Of a DNA stretch of 64,000 nt, positions 9,513-17,804 are shown piece after piece. Location of the stretch: NCBI GenBank assembly GCA_963800325.1, contig CAWDAQ010000003.1, forward strand, positions 372,001 through 436,000, written 5' to 3'. The DNA is from CAWDAQ01 sp963800325 (GTDB lineage Bacteria > Actinomycetota > Actinomycetes > Actinomycetales > Dermatophilaceae). Each line of letters starts with the position of its first letter. Position 1 is the first letter of the stretch. A program made the position numbers and the translations under genes. A model generated the notes under the pieces. That model ran no database searches. It saw only the letters and a list, made by a program, of their open reading frames with translations, and was not told the DNA's origin.

Positions 9513-10853
9513 GTGGCCTCTCCCCACCGGCGTCCCCTCCCCCGCGGCAGTCGGCTGCTCGCCGTGGCCGTCGGCGGGGGGCTCGCCCTCGCCGGGTGCG
9601 CGGGGGGCGAGGGCGCCACGCCCACCGCCTCGGGGTCCGCCGCGTCCTCGCCGAGCGACACTCCGAGCGACCCCACGTCCTCGGGCACGTCGAGCACCGG
9701 AGGGTCCCCGTCCACCACGTCGAGCAGGAGCGCGACGACGTCGTCGACGACCTCGACGAGCACGACCTCGACGAGCACGACCGCGAGCAACGGGCCCGGG
9801 GCCTGCGCGGCCCGCGTCGCCGGGCGGCTGACCACGCCGCAGCGGGTCGGGCAGCTGTTCGTGGTCGCGCTCGACGCCTCGGCCGGCCGCTCCGGTCTCG
9901 ACGCGCTCATCGCCGGCCAGCACGTCGGCGGCGTGGTCTACCTCGGCGGCTGGCAGGGCCTGCAGACGGTGGCGGCCGCCTCGGAGCACGTCCAGGGGCA
10001 GGCGACCGCCACGGCCACCGGCTCGGTCGGCATGTTCGTCGCCGCCGACCAGGAGGGAGGCCAGGTCCAGCAGCTCACCGGCGCCGGGTTCACGACCATC
10101 CCCTCGGCCACCGTCCAGGGGGACATGTCGCCGGCGGCGCTGCGGGACGCCGCGGCCGGCTGGGGCTCCGAGCTCGCCCGCGCCGGCGTCAACGTCGACC
10201 TCGCCCCCGTCGCGGACACCGTCCCCGCATCGATCGGCACCGCGAACGGCCCGATCGGTCGCTACCACCGCGAGTACGGAAGCGACCCGACCACGGTCGC
10301 GCGCCACGTCGCCGCGTTCACCCGCGGGCTGCGCCGCGCCGACGTCACCGCGACGGTGAAGCACTTCCCCGGACTCGGCCGGGTCTCCTCGAACACCGAC
10401 ACGAGCTCGACCGGCGTCACCGACCCCCGGACCGGTCGGGACGACCCCTACCTGCGCCCGTTCACCGCCGGCACCTCCGCCGGGGCCGGGATGGTCATGA
10501 TGTCCTCGGCGCGCTACCCCCGCATCGACGACGCCTCCCCGGCGGTGTTCTCCCGCGCGGTCGTCACCGGGCTGCTCCGCGACCGGCTCGGCTGGTCCGG
10601 GGTGGTCGTCACCGACGACGTCGGGGCCGCCGCGGCGGTGCAGTCGGTGCCCGTCGGGAAGCGGGCGACCCGGTTCCTCGACGCCGGCGGGGACCTCGTG
10701 CTCACCGCCGACCCGCAGACCGTCGCCCCGATGGCGGCCGCCGTCACCTCGCGGGTCGCTCGGGACGCCGCGTTCGCCGGCCGGGTGCGGGCCGCCGTCC
10801 AGCGGGTGCTCACGCTCAAGGCCCGCACGGGCCTGCTCCCCTGCCCACGGTGA
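9513..10853 (+). CDS. Lipoprotein beta-N-acetylhexosaminidase-like protein (glycoside hydrolase family 3, NagZ type)
   Basis: A 446-residue protein. An arginine-rich N-terminus, hydrophobic stretch and lipobox LALAGC (lipidated Cys29) mark a lipoprotein. A Ser/Thr-rich linker (about residues 31-95) spaces the catalytic domain from the membrane. The family 3 signature KHFPGLGR starts at about K282 and the likely nucleophile is the Asp of VVTDD (about residue 368). The family releases N-acetylglucosamine from peptidoglycan fragments. Unlike cytosolic E. coli NagZ, this one is predicted to be surface-anchored. It is convergent with tsaD, only 14 bp apart. Confidence 0.9.
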   Translation: MASPHRRPLPRGSRLLAVAVGGGLALAGCAGGEGATPTASGSAASSPSDTPSDPTSSGTSSTGGSPSTTSSRSATTSSTTSTSTTSTSTTASNGPGACAARVAGRLTTPQRVGQLFVVALDASAGRSGLDALIAGQHVGGVVYLGGWQGLQTVAAASEHVQGQATATATGSVGMFVAADQEGGQVQQLTGAGFTTIPSATVQGDMSPAALRDAAAGWGSELARAGVNVDLAPVADTVPASIGTANGPIGRYHREYGSDPTTVARHVAAFTRGLRRADVTATVKHFPGLGRVSSNTDTSSTGVTDPRTGRDDPYLRPFTAGTSAGAGMVMMSSARYPRIDDASPAVFSRAVVTGLLRDRLGWSGVVVTDDVGAAAAVQSVPVGKRATRFLDAGGDLVLTADPQTVAPMAAAVTSRVARDAAFAGRVRAAVQRVLTLKARTGLLPCPR

Positions 10854-10867
10854 CGGACCCCGACCGG

Positions 10868-11920
10868 TCAGACGAGGGCGTCGGTGACGGGCATCGAGGA
10901 GTCGGCCGGGAAGTCGAGCTCGGACGGGGTGCGGCCGCGGGCGACCATCTGGGATCCGAGCGAGGCGACCATCGCGCCGTTGTCGGTGCACAGCCCCGGT
11001 CGGGGGACCCGCAGCTCGATCCCCGCGGCCTCGCAGCGCTCCCGCGCCATGGCCCGCAGCCGGGAGTTCGCGGCGACGCCGCCGCCGACCTGGAGGTGGT
11101 CGACGCCGTTCTCCCGGCACGCGAGGACCGCCTTGCGGGTGAGGACGTCGGTCACCGCCTCCTGGAAGGACGCGGCGACGTCGGCGACCGGGACCTCCTC
11201 CCCTGCGGCCCGACGGGCCTCCACCCAGCGGGCGACGGCGGTCTTCAGCCCGGAGAAGGAGTAGTCGAACCGGTGGCGCTGCATGTCGCGGCCCGAGGTG
11301 AGGCCCCGGGGGAAGTCGATGACGACCTGCCCGTCGGCGGCGGCCCGGTCGATGTGGGGGCCACCCGGGAAGGGCAGCCCGAGGACCCGGGCGACCTTGT
11401 CGAACGCCTCGCCGGCGGCGTCGTCGACGGTCGAGCCGAGCGGCCGGACGTCCCCGGTGACGTCGGGCACGAGGAGCAGGGAGGAGTGCCCGCCCGAGAC
11501 GAGCAGGGCCATCGTCGGCTCGGGAAGCGGGCCGTGCTCGACGACGTCGACGGCGACGTGCGCGGCGAGGTGGTTGACCCCGTACACGGGGGTGCCGAGG
11601 GCGACGGCGAGCGCCTTCGCGGTCGCGACCCCGACCATGAGGGCGCCGGCCAGGCCCGGCCCGGACGTCACCGCGACGGCGTCGACGTCGTCGAGCGTGA
11701 CCCCGGCGCGGGCGGTCGCACGCTCGATCGTCGGGACCATCGCCTCGAGGTGGGCCCGGCTCGCGACCTCGGGGACGACGCCGCCGAACCGGGCGTGCTC
11801 GTCGACGCTGCTCGCGATCGCGTCGACGAGGAGGGTGTCGCCGCGGACGATCCCGATGCCGGTCTCGTCGCACGAGGTCTCGATGCCGAGGACGAGCGGC
11901 TCGTCAGCGGGGGTGGGCAT
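10868..11920 (-). CDS. tsaD: tRNA N6-threonylcarbamoyladenosine transferase catalytic subunit TsaD
   Basis: A 350-residue ASKHA-fold enzyme. GIETSCDETGIGIV (residues 12-25) is the phosphate-binding start of the fold, and H117/H121 in HLAAH are the metal ligands. It transfers threonylcarbamoyl to A37 of ANN-decoding tRNAs together with TsaB and TsaE, both encoded just upstream here. It is the last gene of the leftward run and its start overlaps rimI by 17 nt. Confidence 0.97.
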   Translation of the reverse strand: MPTPADEPLVLGIETSCDETGIGIVRGDTLLVDAIASSVDEHARFGGVVPEVASRAHLEAMVPTIERATARAGVTLDDVDAVAVTSGPGLAGALMVGVATAKALAVALGTPVYGVNHLAAHVAVDVVEHGPLPEPTMALLVSGGHSSLLLVPDVTGDVRPLGSTVDDAAGEAFDKVARVLGLPFPGGPHIDRAAADGQVVIDFPRGLTSGRDMQRHRFDYSFSGLKTAVARWVEARRAAGEEVPVADVAASFQEAVTDVLTRKAVLACRENGVDHLQVGGGVAANSRLRAMARERCEAAGIELRVPRPGLCTDNGAMVASLGSQMVARGRTPSELDFPADSSMPVTDALV

Positions 11921-12365
11921 GGGCCTCCTCGAGGGTCAGTCGCAGCACGAGGGCGTCGCCGCCGTCGGGGTAGTAGCGGCGCCGGGTCCGCAGGACCGTG
12001 AAGCCGGCCCGGTCGTAGAGGGCCCGGGCGGCGGTGTTGTCGGCGCGGACCTCGAGCATGACGTGGCCCGCGCCCCGGGCCGCGGCGCGGCGCAGCAGCT
12101 CCTCGAGCAGCACCCGGCCCCGGCCGGTGCCGCGGGCGGCGGGGGCGACGGCGAGGGTCATGACGTCGCTGACCTCGCCGGCGTGGTCGAGCCCGCCGTA
12201 GCCGCGGAGATCGTCGTCGTCGGCGTCGAGGACGTACTCCCGGCGGGGCCGGCGGGCGAGCTCGCCCCACCACGAGGGCTCGTCCCACGCCTCGGCGCCG
12301 AACACCTCCCGCTCGAGGGCGGTCAGCGCGCCGACGTCCCGGAAGGTCACCGGTCGCAGCGTCAC
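11904..12365 (-). CDS. rimI: GNAT N-acetyltransferase, RimI-like
   Basis: A 153-residue GNAT protein. The acetyl-CoA binding loop is in LAVAPAARGTGRGRVLLEEL and the C-terminal RADNTAARALYDRAGF is typical of RimI, which acetylates the N-terminus of ribosomal protein S18. The GTG at 12365 overlaps the tsaB stop (GTGA). Its place between tsaB and tsaD is the usual one in actinobacteria. Confidence 0.9.
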   Translation of the reverse strand: MTLRPVTFRDVGALTALEREVFGAEAWDEPSWWGELARRPRREYVLDADDDDLRGYGGLDHAGEVSDVMTLAVAPAARGTGRGRVLLEELLRRAAARGAGHVMLEVRADNTAARALYDRAGFTVLRTRRRYYPDGGDALVLRLTLEEAHAHPR

Positions 12366-13108
12366 GGCCGCCCGCCCCTCCCCGGCCCCGGCGGGCCGGC
12401 GACGGCGCCCGCGCCGGGCGGGGCGAGCAGGGTCGACTTCGGCGCGGCCGGCTCGGCGGCGTCCGGCCGGCGCAGGTAGAGCGGCTCGACCGGCATCGTG
12501 ATCCCCGCGGCGAGCCGGGTGGCGGCGAGGTCGGCGAGCGCGGCCGCGTCGACGTCGAGGGGCTCCCGGCCGGGCCCGAGGTGGTCGGGGTGGAGCAGCG
12601 GGCCGCGGCCGACGGTGGGGAGCGCCCGGACCCGGGCGGGCAGGTCGGCGGGCCGGGCGACGTGCGGTCCGTCGGTCCGGCGCAGCCCGCCGGCCGCGGC
12701 GTAGGTGGCCCAGTAGACCTCCTTGCGGCGGGCGTCGGTGGCGACGAGGAGCTCTCCGTCGCCGGCGCCGTCGCCGGCCTGCCCGCCCGTCGCCGTGAGT
12801 GCCTCGCGGGCGAGCGCGTCGAGGCTGCACACGCCGTGCACGGGGATCCCGCGGGCGTGGCCGAGGGTCAGGGCGGTGACGATGCCGACCCGCAGGCCGG
12901 TGAACGGACCGGGTCCGGTGCCGACGGCGACGTCGGTGAGGTCGCCCGGGCGCGCGCCGGCCTCCCGCAGGACGGCCCGGAGGGTGGGGGCGAGGTGCTC
13001 GCTGTGGCGTCGCGCGTCGAGCACGCTCCGGGAGGCGATCACCCGGCCGGGCTCGGCGAGCGCGACGGTGATCGCGGACGTCGAGGTGTCGATGGCCAGC
13101 AGGAGCAT
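12362..13108 (-). CDS. tsaB: t6A biosynthesis protein TsaB
   Basis: A 248-residue inactive homologue of TsaD that acts as its scaffold partner. The N-terminus LLLAIDTSTSAITVAL and the GTGPGPFTGLRVGI loop are characteristic. The tail after about residue 215 is proline/alanine-rich and looks disordered. The ATG at 13108 follows the tsaE stop by two bases. Confidence 0.93.
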   Translation of the reverse strand: MLLLAIDTSTSAITVALAEPGRVIASRSVLDARRHSEHLAPTLRAVLREAGARPGDLTDVAVGTGPGPFTGLRVGIVTALTLGHARGIPVHGVCSLDALAREALTATGGQAGDGAGDGELLVATDARRKEVYWATYAAAGGLRRTDGPHVARPADLPARVRALPTVGRGPLLHPDHLGPGREPLDVDAAALADLAATRLAAGITMPVEPLYLRRPDAAEPAAPKSTLLAPPGAGAVAGPPGPGRGGRP

Positions 13109-13110
13109 GC

Positions 13111-13608
13111 TCAGCCCTCCCCGTCGCCGCAGAGCGCGTCGAGCGCGGCCCGGGTCGCAGGGCCGCGCCACCGGTCGCCGTGGGTGCGGACCTCGACGGA
13201 GCGCCGCTCGGTGGACGGGTCGGCCTCGAGGAGGACCTCGACCCGGTCGTCGGTGAGGTCCTCGGCCAGGCCGTGCCCCCACTCGACGACGGTGACCGAC
13301 TCCTCGACGGAGGCGTCGAGGTCGAGGTCGTCGAGCTCGGCGAGCCCGCCGAGGCGGTAGGCGTCGACGTGGACCAGCGGGGGGCCCTGGCGCAGGCTCG
13401 GGTGGACCCGGGCGATGACGAAGGTCGGCGAGGTCACCTGGCCGCGGACCCCGAGACCCTCCCCGAGGCCCTGGGCGAGCGTGGTCTTGCCCGCGCCGAG
13501 GTCGCCGGTGAGCAGGACGAGGTCGCCCGCGCGCAGCAGCGCGGCGAGCGCGCGGCCGAACCGCTGCGTCTCCTCGGCGGTGACCAGGGTGGTCCGACGG
13601 GCGGTCAC
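13111..13608 (-). CDS. tsaE: t6A biosynthesis ATPase TsaE
   Basis: A 165-residue ATPase. Walker A GDLGAGKTT is at residues 35-43, followed by QVTSPTFVIARVH and VHVDAYRLGG, both family signatures. It powers turnover of the TsaB-TsaD complex. The GTG at 13608 overlaps the upstream hydrolase stop as GTGA. Confidence 0.95.
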   Translation of the reverse strand: MTARRTTLVTAEETQRFGRALAALLRAGDLVLLTGDLGAGKTTLAQGLGEGLGVRGQVTSPTFVIARVHPSLRQGPPLVHVDAYRLGGLAELDDLDLDASVEESVTVVEWGHGLAEDLTDDRVEVLLEADPSTERRSVEVRTHGDRWRGPATRAALDALCGDGEG

Positions 13609-14774
13609 GAGGCTCTCTTCCCTCCCGACCGGCGGCGGCGGGCGACGTCGGTGACCCGCAGGCGGACCCGGGGCTTGCGCTCGACGTCGATGCCCTCGGC
13701 CGCGGCCCGCATGCCGCGCTCGATGAGCCCGAGGAGCTGCTCGGTGACGAGGTGGGGGTGCTCGAGCAGGACGATGTGCCCGGCGTCCTCGACGACGACG
13801 TGCTCGGCGCCGGGGAGGCGGCGGACGATGTCGGCGCTGTGGTCGGGCGGGGTGAGCCGGTCCCGGTCGCCGTTGAGCACGAGCGCCTCGACCCCGTGGA
13901 AGGCCTCGAGGGCCGCGCGCTTGTCGAGCCGGTCGATCGTGGGGAGGAAGTCCGCCATGACGTCCAGCGGCGTGCCGAAGATCATGTCGGCGGTGAACCG
14001 GACGGTGGCCGGGTCGACGGGGGACCCGAAGGAGTACCGCTCGACGAAGTAGGACTCGACGTCGCGGCCGAGCCGGCGCAGCCCGGTGACGACCTTCTGC
14101 TGGGCCGCGAGCCGCCCGAGCAGGCCCGGCCCGACGCGGGCGACGAGCGCGCCGATCGCCTCGCCGAACCCGAGGGAGAGCAGCCGGCCGCCCCCGGCGC
14201 TCGTCGCGATGAGGGCGACGGCGAGGACCCGGTCGTGGACGACGTCGGGGTGCTGCTCGCCGTAGGCCATGACGGTCATTCCGCCCATGGAGTGCCCGAC
14301 GAGCGCGAGCGGGCCCTCGGGGACGACCTCCGCGAGGACCCGGCCGAGGTCGCGTCCGAGCTCGTCGACGTCGCAGGACAGCGCCGAGGGGCGGCCGGAG
14401 CGGCCGTGGCCGCGCTGGTCCCAGGCGACGACCCGGAAGCCGGCGCGCACGAGCGCGCGCCGCTGGATGACCCAGCTGCGCAGGTTGAGGGTGTACCCGT
14501 GGCAGAGGACGACCGTGGGACGCGGGATGTCCGACGGCTCGGCGTCCGGGTCCGGCTCGTCGACCTCGACGTGCAGCGCGACCCCGTCCTCGGCGGTCAC
14601 GGTGAGCTCGACGTCGGGGGTGTGCTGGTAGGGGTCGAGCTCGTCGGGAGCGCTGAGCGCGCGCCGGTCCCCCGCCCGCCGGCGGGCGAGCGCGCCGACC
14701 CCGACCGCGGTCGCGGTGCCGGCGGCGACCCCGGCCGCGGCGACGCCGGCACCGACGATCCCGCGGGGGCTCAC
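13605..14774 (-). CDS. Alpha/beta-fold hydrolase
   Basis: A 389-residue hydrolase. A hydrophobic N-terminal segment (about residues 6-28) followed by arginines suggests membrane attachment. The nucleophile elbow is GHSMGG with S162; the acid is probably in NGDRDRL and the histidine in DAGHIVLLEHP. The substrate is unknown. It overlaps alr upstream by ATGA and tsaE downstream by GTGA, so it is co-translated with cell-envelope and t6A genes. Confidence 0.88.
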   Translation of the reverse strand: MSPRGIVGAGVAAAGVAAGTATAVGVGALARRRAGDRRALSAPDELDPYQHTPDVELTVTAEDGVALHVEVDEPDPDAEPSDIPRPTVVLCHGYTLNLRSWVIQRRALVRAGFRVVAWDQRGHGRSGRPSALSCDVDELGRDLGRVLAEVVPEGPLALVGHSMGGMTVMAYGEQHPDVVHDRVLAVALIATSAGGGRLLSLGFGEAIGALVARVGPGLLGRLAAQQKVVTGLRRLGRDVESYFVERYSFGSPVDPATVRFTADMIFGTPLDVMADFLPTIDRLDKRAALEAFHGVEALVLNGDRDRLTPPDHSADIVRRLPGAEHVVVEDAGHIVLLEHPHLVTEQLLGLIERGMRAAAEGIDVERKPRVRLRVTDVARRRRSGGKRAS

Positions 14775-15958
14775 GCGCCGCCTCCGACGTGGATCCGCGG
14801 GGCGCTCGCCCCGATCCGGGTGACGATCTCGTAGTTGATGGTGCCGATGGCCGCGGCCCAGTCCTGCGCCGTGGGCTCGTCGTCGGCCTCGCGGCCGACG
14901 ACGACGACCTCGTCGCCGGGGCGCGCGTCGCTGTCGGGTCCGAGGTCGAGGACGAACTGGTCCATGCAGACCCGGCCGGCGACCGCGTACCGGCGGCCGC
15001 CGACGAGGGCGGGGCCGACGTTACCGCCGTGGCGGGGGATGCCGTCGCCGTAGCCGAGCGGGACGAGCCCGAGGCGGGTCGCCCGGGGGGTGGTGTACTC
15101 GTGCCCGTAGGAGACGCCCTGCCCGGCGGGGGTGTCCTTGACGAGGGTGAGCCGGCCGACGACGCGCATGGCCTCACGCAGTCCGAAGTGGCCCGGACCG
15201 CCGATGTCGGGCACCGGGGAGAGGCCGTAGACCGACAGGCCGGGCCGGACGAGGTCGAAGTGCGACGCCGGGTTGGTCAGGGTCGCCGCGGAGTTGGCGA
15301 GGTGGCGCACCTGGGGACGCAGCCCGGCCCGGGCGAGCTGCTCGAGCACGGCGGTGAACCGCTCCTGCTGGCGGCGGACGGTCGGGTGCTCGGGGGCGTC
15401 GGCCCACGCGAAGTGGGACCAGGCGCCGACGAGCGTGACGGCCTCCTCGGCGACGAGCTCGGCGGTGCGGGCGACCATGCCGTCCCACTCCCCGTCCCAC
15501 GCCCCGCCACGGCCGAGCCCGGTGTCGGCCTTGAGGTGGAGCCGGGCGGTGCGGCCGGTGGCGCGGGCGGCGTCCGCGACGGCCTCGAGCGACCACGCAC
15601 TCCCCGCGGAGACGTCGACGTCGAGTGCGACCGCCTCGGCGAGGTCGGCGCCGGGCGGGAAGAGCCACGCGAGCAGGGGGGCCTCGACGCCGGCCCGGCG
15701 CAGCCGGAGCGCCTCGGCGAGCTGGGCGACGGCGAGCCACCGGGCGCCGCCGCGCAGCGCCGCCCGGGCGCTCGGGACGAGCCCGTGCCCGTAGGCGTCG
15801 GCCTTGACGACGGCCATCACCGAGGCGTCGCCGGCGCGCCGGTCGAGCTCGGCGACGTTCGCGCTGATGACGTCGAGGTCGACCTCGGCCCAACCGGAGC
15901 AGCCCGCGTCGGGGACCGCCCGGGGCGTGGGGGCCTCGGCTGCTGGGGGGGTGCTCAT
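14771..15958 (-). CDS. alr: Alanine racemase
   Basis: A 395-residue PLP enzyme. The PLP lysine is K52 in VVKADAYGHG, the arginine-containing VRPGLSVYG loop is present, and GLVPLGYGDGIPR near residue 275 belongs to the C-terminal barrel domain that carries the catalytic tyrosine. It makes D-alanine for peptidoglycan. Both an RBS (GGAGG) and a TAAACT box overlapping the nnr stop codon lie upstream of its ATG. Confidence 0.97.
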   Translation of the reverse strand: MSTPPAAEAPTPRAVPDAGCSGWAEVDLDVISANVAELDRRAGDASVMAVVKADAYGHGLVPSARAALRGGARWLAVAQLAEALRLRRAGVEAPLLAWLFPPGADLAEAVALDVDVSAGSAWSLEAVADAARATGRTARLHLKADTGLGRGGAWDGEWDGMVARTAELVAEEAVTLVGAWSHFAWADAPEHPTVRRQQERFTAVLEQLARAGLRPQVRHLANSAATLTNPASHFDLVRPGLSVYGLSPVPDIGGPGHFGLREAMRVVGRLTLVKDTPAGQGVSYGHEYTTPRATRLGLVPLGYGDGIPRHGGNVGPALVGGRRYAVAGRVCMDQFVLDLGPDSDARPGDEVVVVGREADDEPTAQDWAAAIGTINYEIVTRIGASAPRIHVGGGA

Positions 15959-15967
15959 GTCGCCTCC

Positions 15968-15973
15968 AGTTTA
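15968..15973 (-). promoter_or_regulatory. Possible internal promoter -10 for alr
   Basis: TAAACT on the minus strand, whose first three bases are the TAA stop codon of nnr. The alr ATG is 10 nt downstream. It could add an internal start to the operon. Confidence 0.35.
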
Positions 15974-17443
15974 TGGGGCGCCCCGGCCGCGCCGGAGGAG
16001 ACCCGCCACGGCGGCCGGGACCGCGTCCGCGACCGCCATGGCGTGCACCGGCCCGCCGGGGTTGGCGGCCTCGGCGGCGACGCCGTGGACGAGCGCGGCG
16101 AGCGCCCCGGCCCGGGCCGGGGGCAGGCCGGCGGCGAGCAGGGTCCCGGCGAGCCCGGCGAGGACGTCCCCGGCGCCGGCGGTCGCGAGCCACGTCGGCG
16201 CCTCGGCCTGGCTCCACACCGGTCCCGCGGCGTCGGCGACGAGGGTGGTGTGCCCCTTGAGGAGGACGGTCGCGCCGGTGAGCCCGGCCGCAGCCCGGGC
16301 GGCCGCGAGCGGGTCGGCCTCGACCTCCTCGCGCGCGACGTCCTCGCCGCGCAGCCGCGCCAGCAGCCGGGCCAGCTCGCCGGCGTGGGGGGTGAGCAGC
16401 GTGGGCGCCTCCCGCGGCCCGTCCAGCAGGTCCAGCCCGCCGGCGTCGAGCAGGACGGGGACCTCGGAGGCGATCGCCTCCCGGGCCGTGTCGAGCTGGG
16501 CCCGGGCGGCGTCGCCGGTGGCGGCGGTGTCGAGACCGCTGCCGATGGCCCAGGCCTGGACGCGGCCGGCCCCGTGGACCGCCTCGGGGACCCGGGCACG
16601 CACGAGGCCCTCGGGGGTCGGGGTGCCGACGTAGCGGACCATCCCGGCCCCGGCGCGCACCGCCGTCGCGGTCGTCATCAGCGCCGCCCCGGTGAACCCC
16701 TCCCCGCCGGCGACGACGCCGAGCACCCCGCGGGAGTACTTGTCGTCCCCGGGGCCGGGGACCGGCCAGGCCGCGGCGGCGTCGTCGGTGGTGAGCCGGG
16801 CGACGTCGGGGACGCCGGCGACCTCGAGGCCGATGTCGACGACGGTGAGCCGCCCGCACGCGCTCCCGGTGGCGGGCAGGAGGTGGACCGGCTTGGCGAC
16901 CCCGAAGGTCACGGTCTCGTCGGCGAACACCGCGCCGGGGGTCGCGAGCCGCCCGGCCGGGTCCTGGCCGGACGGCAGGTCGACGGCGACGACGAGGGCG
17001 TCCTCGGCGACGGCCTCGACCCACCCGCTCGCCCAGCCGGGCAGCCCGGCGCGTCCCCCGATCCCGAGGATCCCGTCGAGGACGACCTCGGCCGCGGCGA
17101 CGGCGGCGAGCGCGTCGCCGGGGTCGGCGCCGGCGCCCTCGAGCACGGTCACGCCGGCGGCGGTGGCGGCCTCGTGGGCCCCCGGGTGGAGCCGGCCGGC
17201 GTGGACCGCCGTGGCCTCGGCCCCGTCCCGGGCGAGCCGGGCGAGGGCGTACAGCGCGTCGGCGCCGTTGTTCCCGGGGCCGACGAGCGCGACCACCCGG
17301 GAGGCGCCGAGCCCGGCGACGCGCGCGCCGGCGACCTCCGCGAGCCCGGCCGCGGCCCGCTGCATCAGCTCCCCCTCGGGCAACCGGGCCATGAGGGCCT
17401 CCTCGGCCTCCCGGACCCGCTCCACGGAGAACGCCTCGATCAT
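15971..17443 (-). CDS. nnr: Bifunctional NAD(P)H-hydrate repair enzyme (epimerase plus ADP-dependent dehydratase)
   Basis: A 490-residue fusion. The N-terminal YjeF_N epimerase domain (to about residue 210) contains VGPGNNGADALYALARL. The C-terminal ribokinase-like dehydratase domain contains LTPHAGELARLL, KGHTTLVAD and the ATAGAGDVLAG anion-hole motif. It converts damaged NAD(P)HX back to NAD(P)H. The ATG at 17443 follows the acpS stop closely with a GAGGGG ribosome site. Confidence 0.95.
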   Translation of the reverse strand: MIEAFSVERVREAEEALMARLPEGELMQRAAAGLAEVAGARVAGLGASRVVALVGPGNNGADALYALARLARDGAEATAVHAGRLHPGAHEAATAAGVTVLEGAGADPGDALAAVAAAEVVLDGILGIGGRAGLPGWASGWVEAVAEDALVVAVDLPSGQDPAGRLATPGAVFADETVTFGVAKPVHLLPATGSACGRLTVVDIGLEVAGVPDVARLTTDDAAAAWPVPGPGDDKYSRGVLGVVAGGEGFTGAALMTTATAVRAGAGMVRYVGTPTPEGLVRARVPEAVHGAGRVQAWAIGSGLDTAATGDAARAQLDTAREAIASEVPVLLDAGGLDLLDGPREAPTLLTPHAGELARLLARLRGEDVAREEVEADPLAAARAAAGLTGATVLLKGHTTLVADAAGPVWSQAEAPTWLATAGAGDVLAGLAGTLLAAGLPPARAGALAALVHGVAAEAANPGGPVHAMAVADAVPAAVAGLLRRGRGAP

Positions 17444-17447
17444 GGAC

Positions 17448-17798
17448 TCACCCCTCGGCGACGACGACGGCCGACGCCACTCCGGCGTCGTGGGACAACG
17501 ACACGTGCAGGCTGTGGACCCCGAGCGCGTCCGCGCGGTCCTGGACGGTGCCGCGGGTCAGCAGGTGGGGCCGGCCGTCCTCGCCGCGCCGGACGGTGAC
17601 GTCGTGCCAGTGCAGCCCGACCGGGGCCCCGAAGGCCTTGGCGAGGGCCTCCTTCGCGGCGAACCGCGCGGCGAGCGAGTTCAGCCCGAGCTCGCGCTCC
17701 TCGGCCGTGAAGACGCGCTCGCGCAGCGCGGGCGTGCGGGCGAGGGTCTGCCCGAACCGCGCGACGTCGACGACGTCGATGCCGACCCCGATGATCAC
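17448..17798 (-). CDS. acpS: Holo-[acyl-carrier-protein] synthase
   Basis: A 116-residue phosphopantetheinyl transferase. GIDVVDVARF at residues 6-15 holds the Mg-binding aspartate, and ARFAAKEALAKAFG holds the conserved glutamate and lysine. It attaches the 4'-phosphopantetheine arm to acyl carrier protein. The gene starts with GTG six nt after the glmS stop. Confidence 0.95.
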   Translation of the reverse strand: MIIGVGIDVVDVARFGQTLARTPALRERVFTAEERELGLNSLAARFAAKEALAKAFGAPVGLHWHDVTVRRGEDGRPHLLTRGTVQDRADALGVHSLHVSLSHDAGVASAVVVAEG

Positions 17799-17804
17799 GC
17801 GGGC

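Noticed and set aside
7934..12001. A 1355-codon plus-strand open frame, and similar giants at 30043-33906 and 54853-59037
   Set aside because: Each runs antisense through, or across, several recognisable genes and has the Arg/Ala/Gly/Pro-biased composition of shadow frames.
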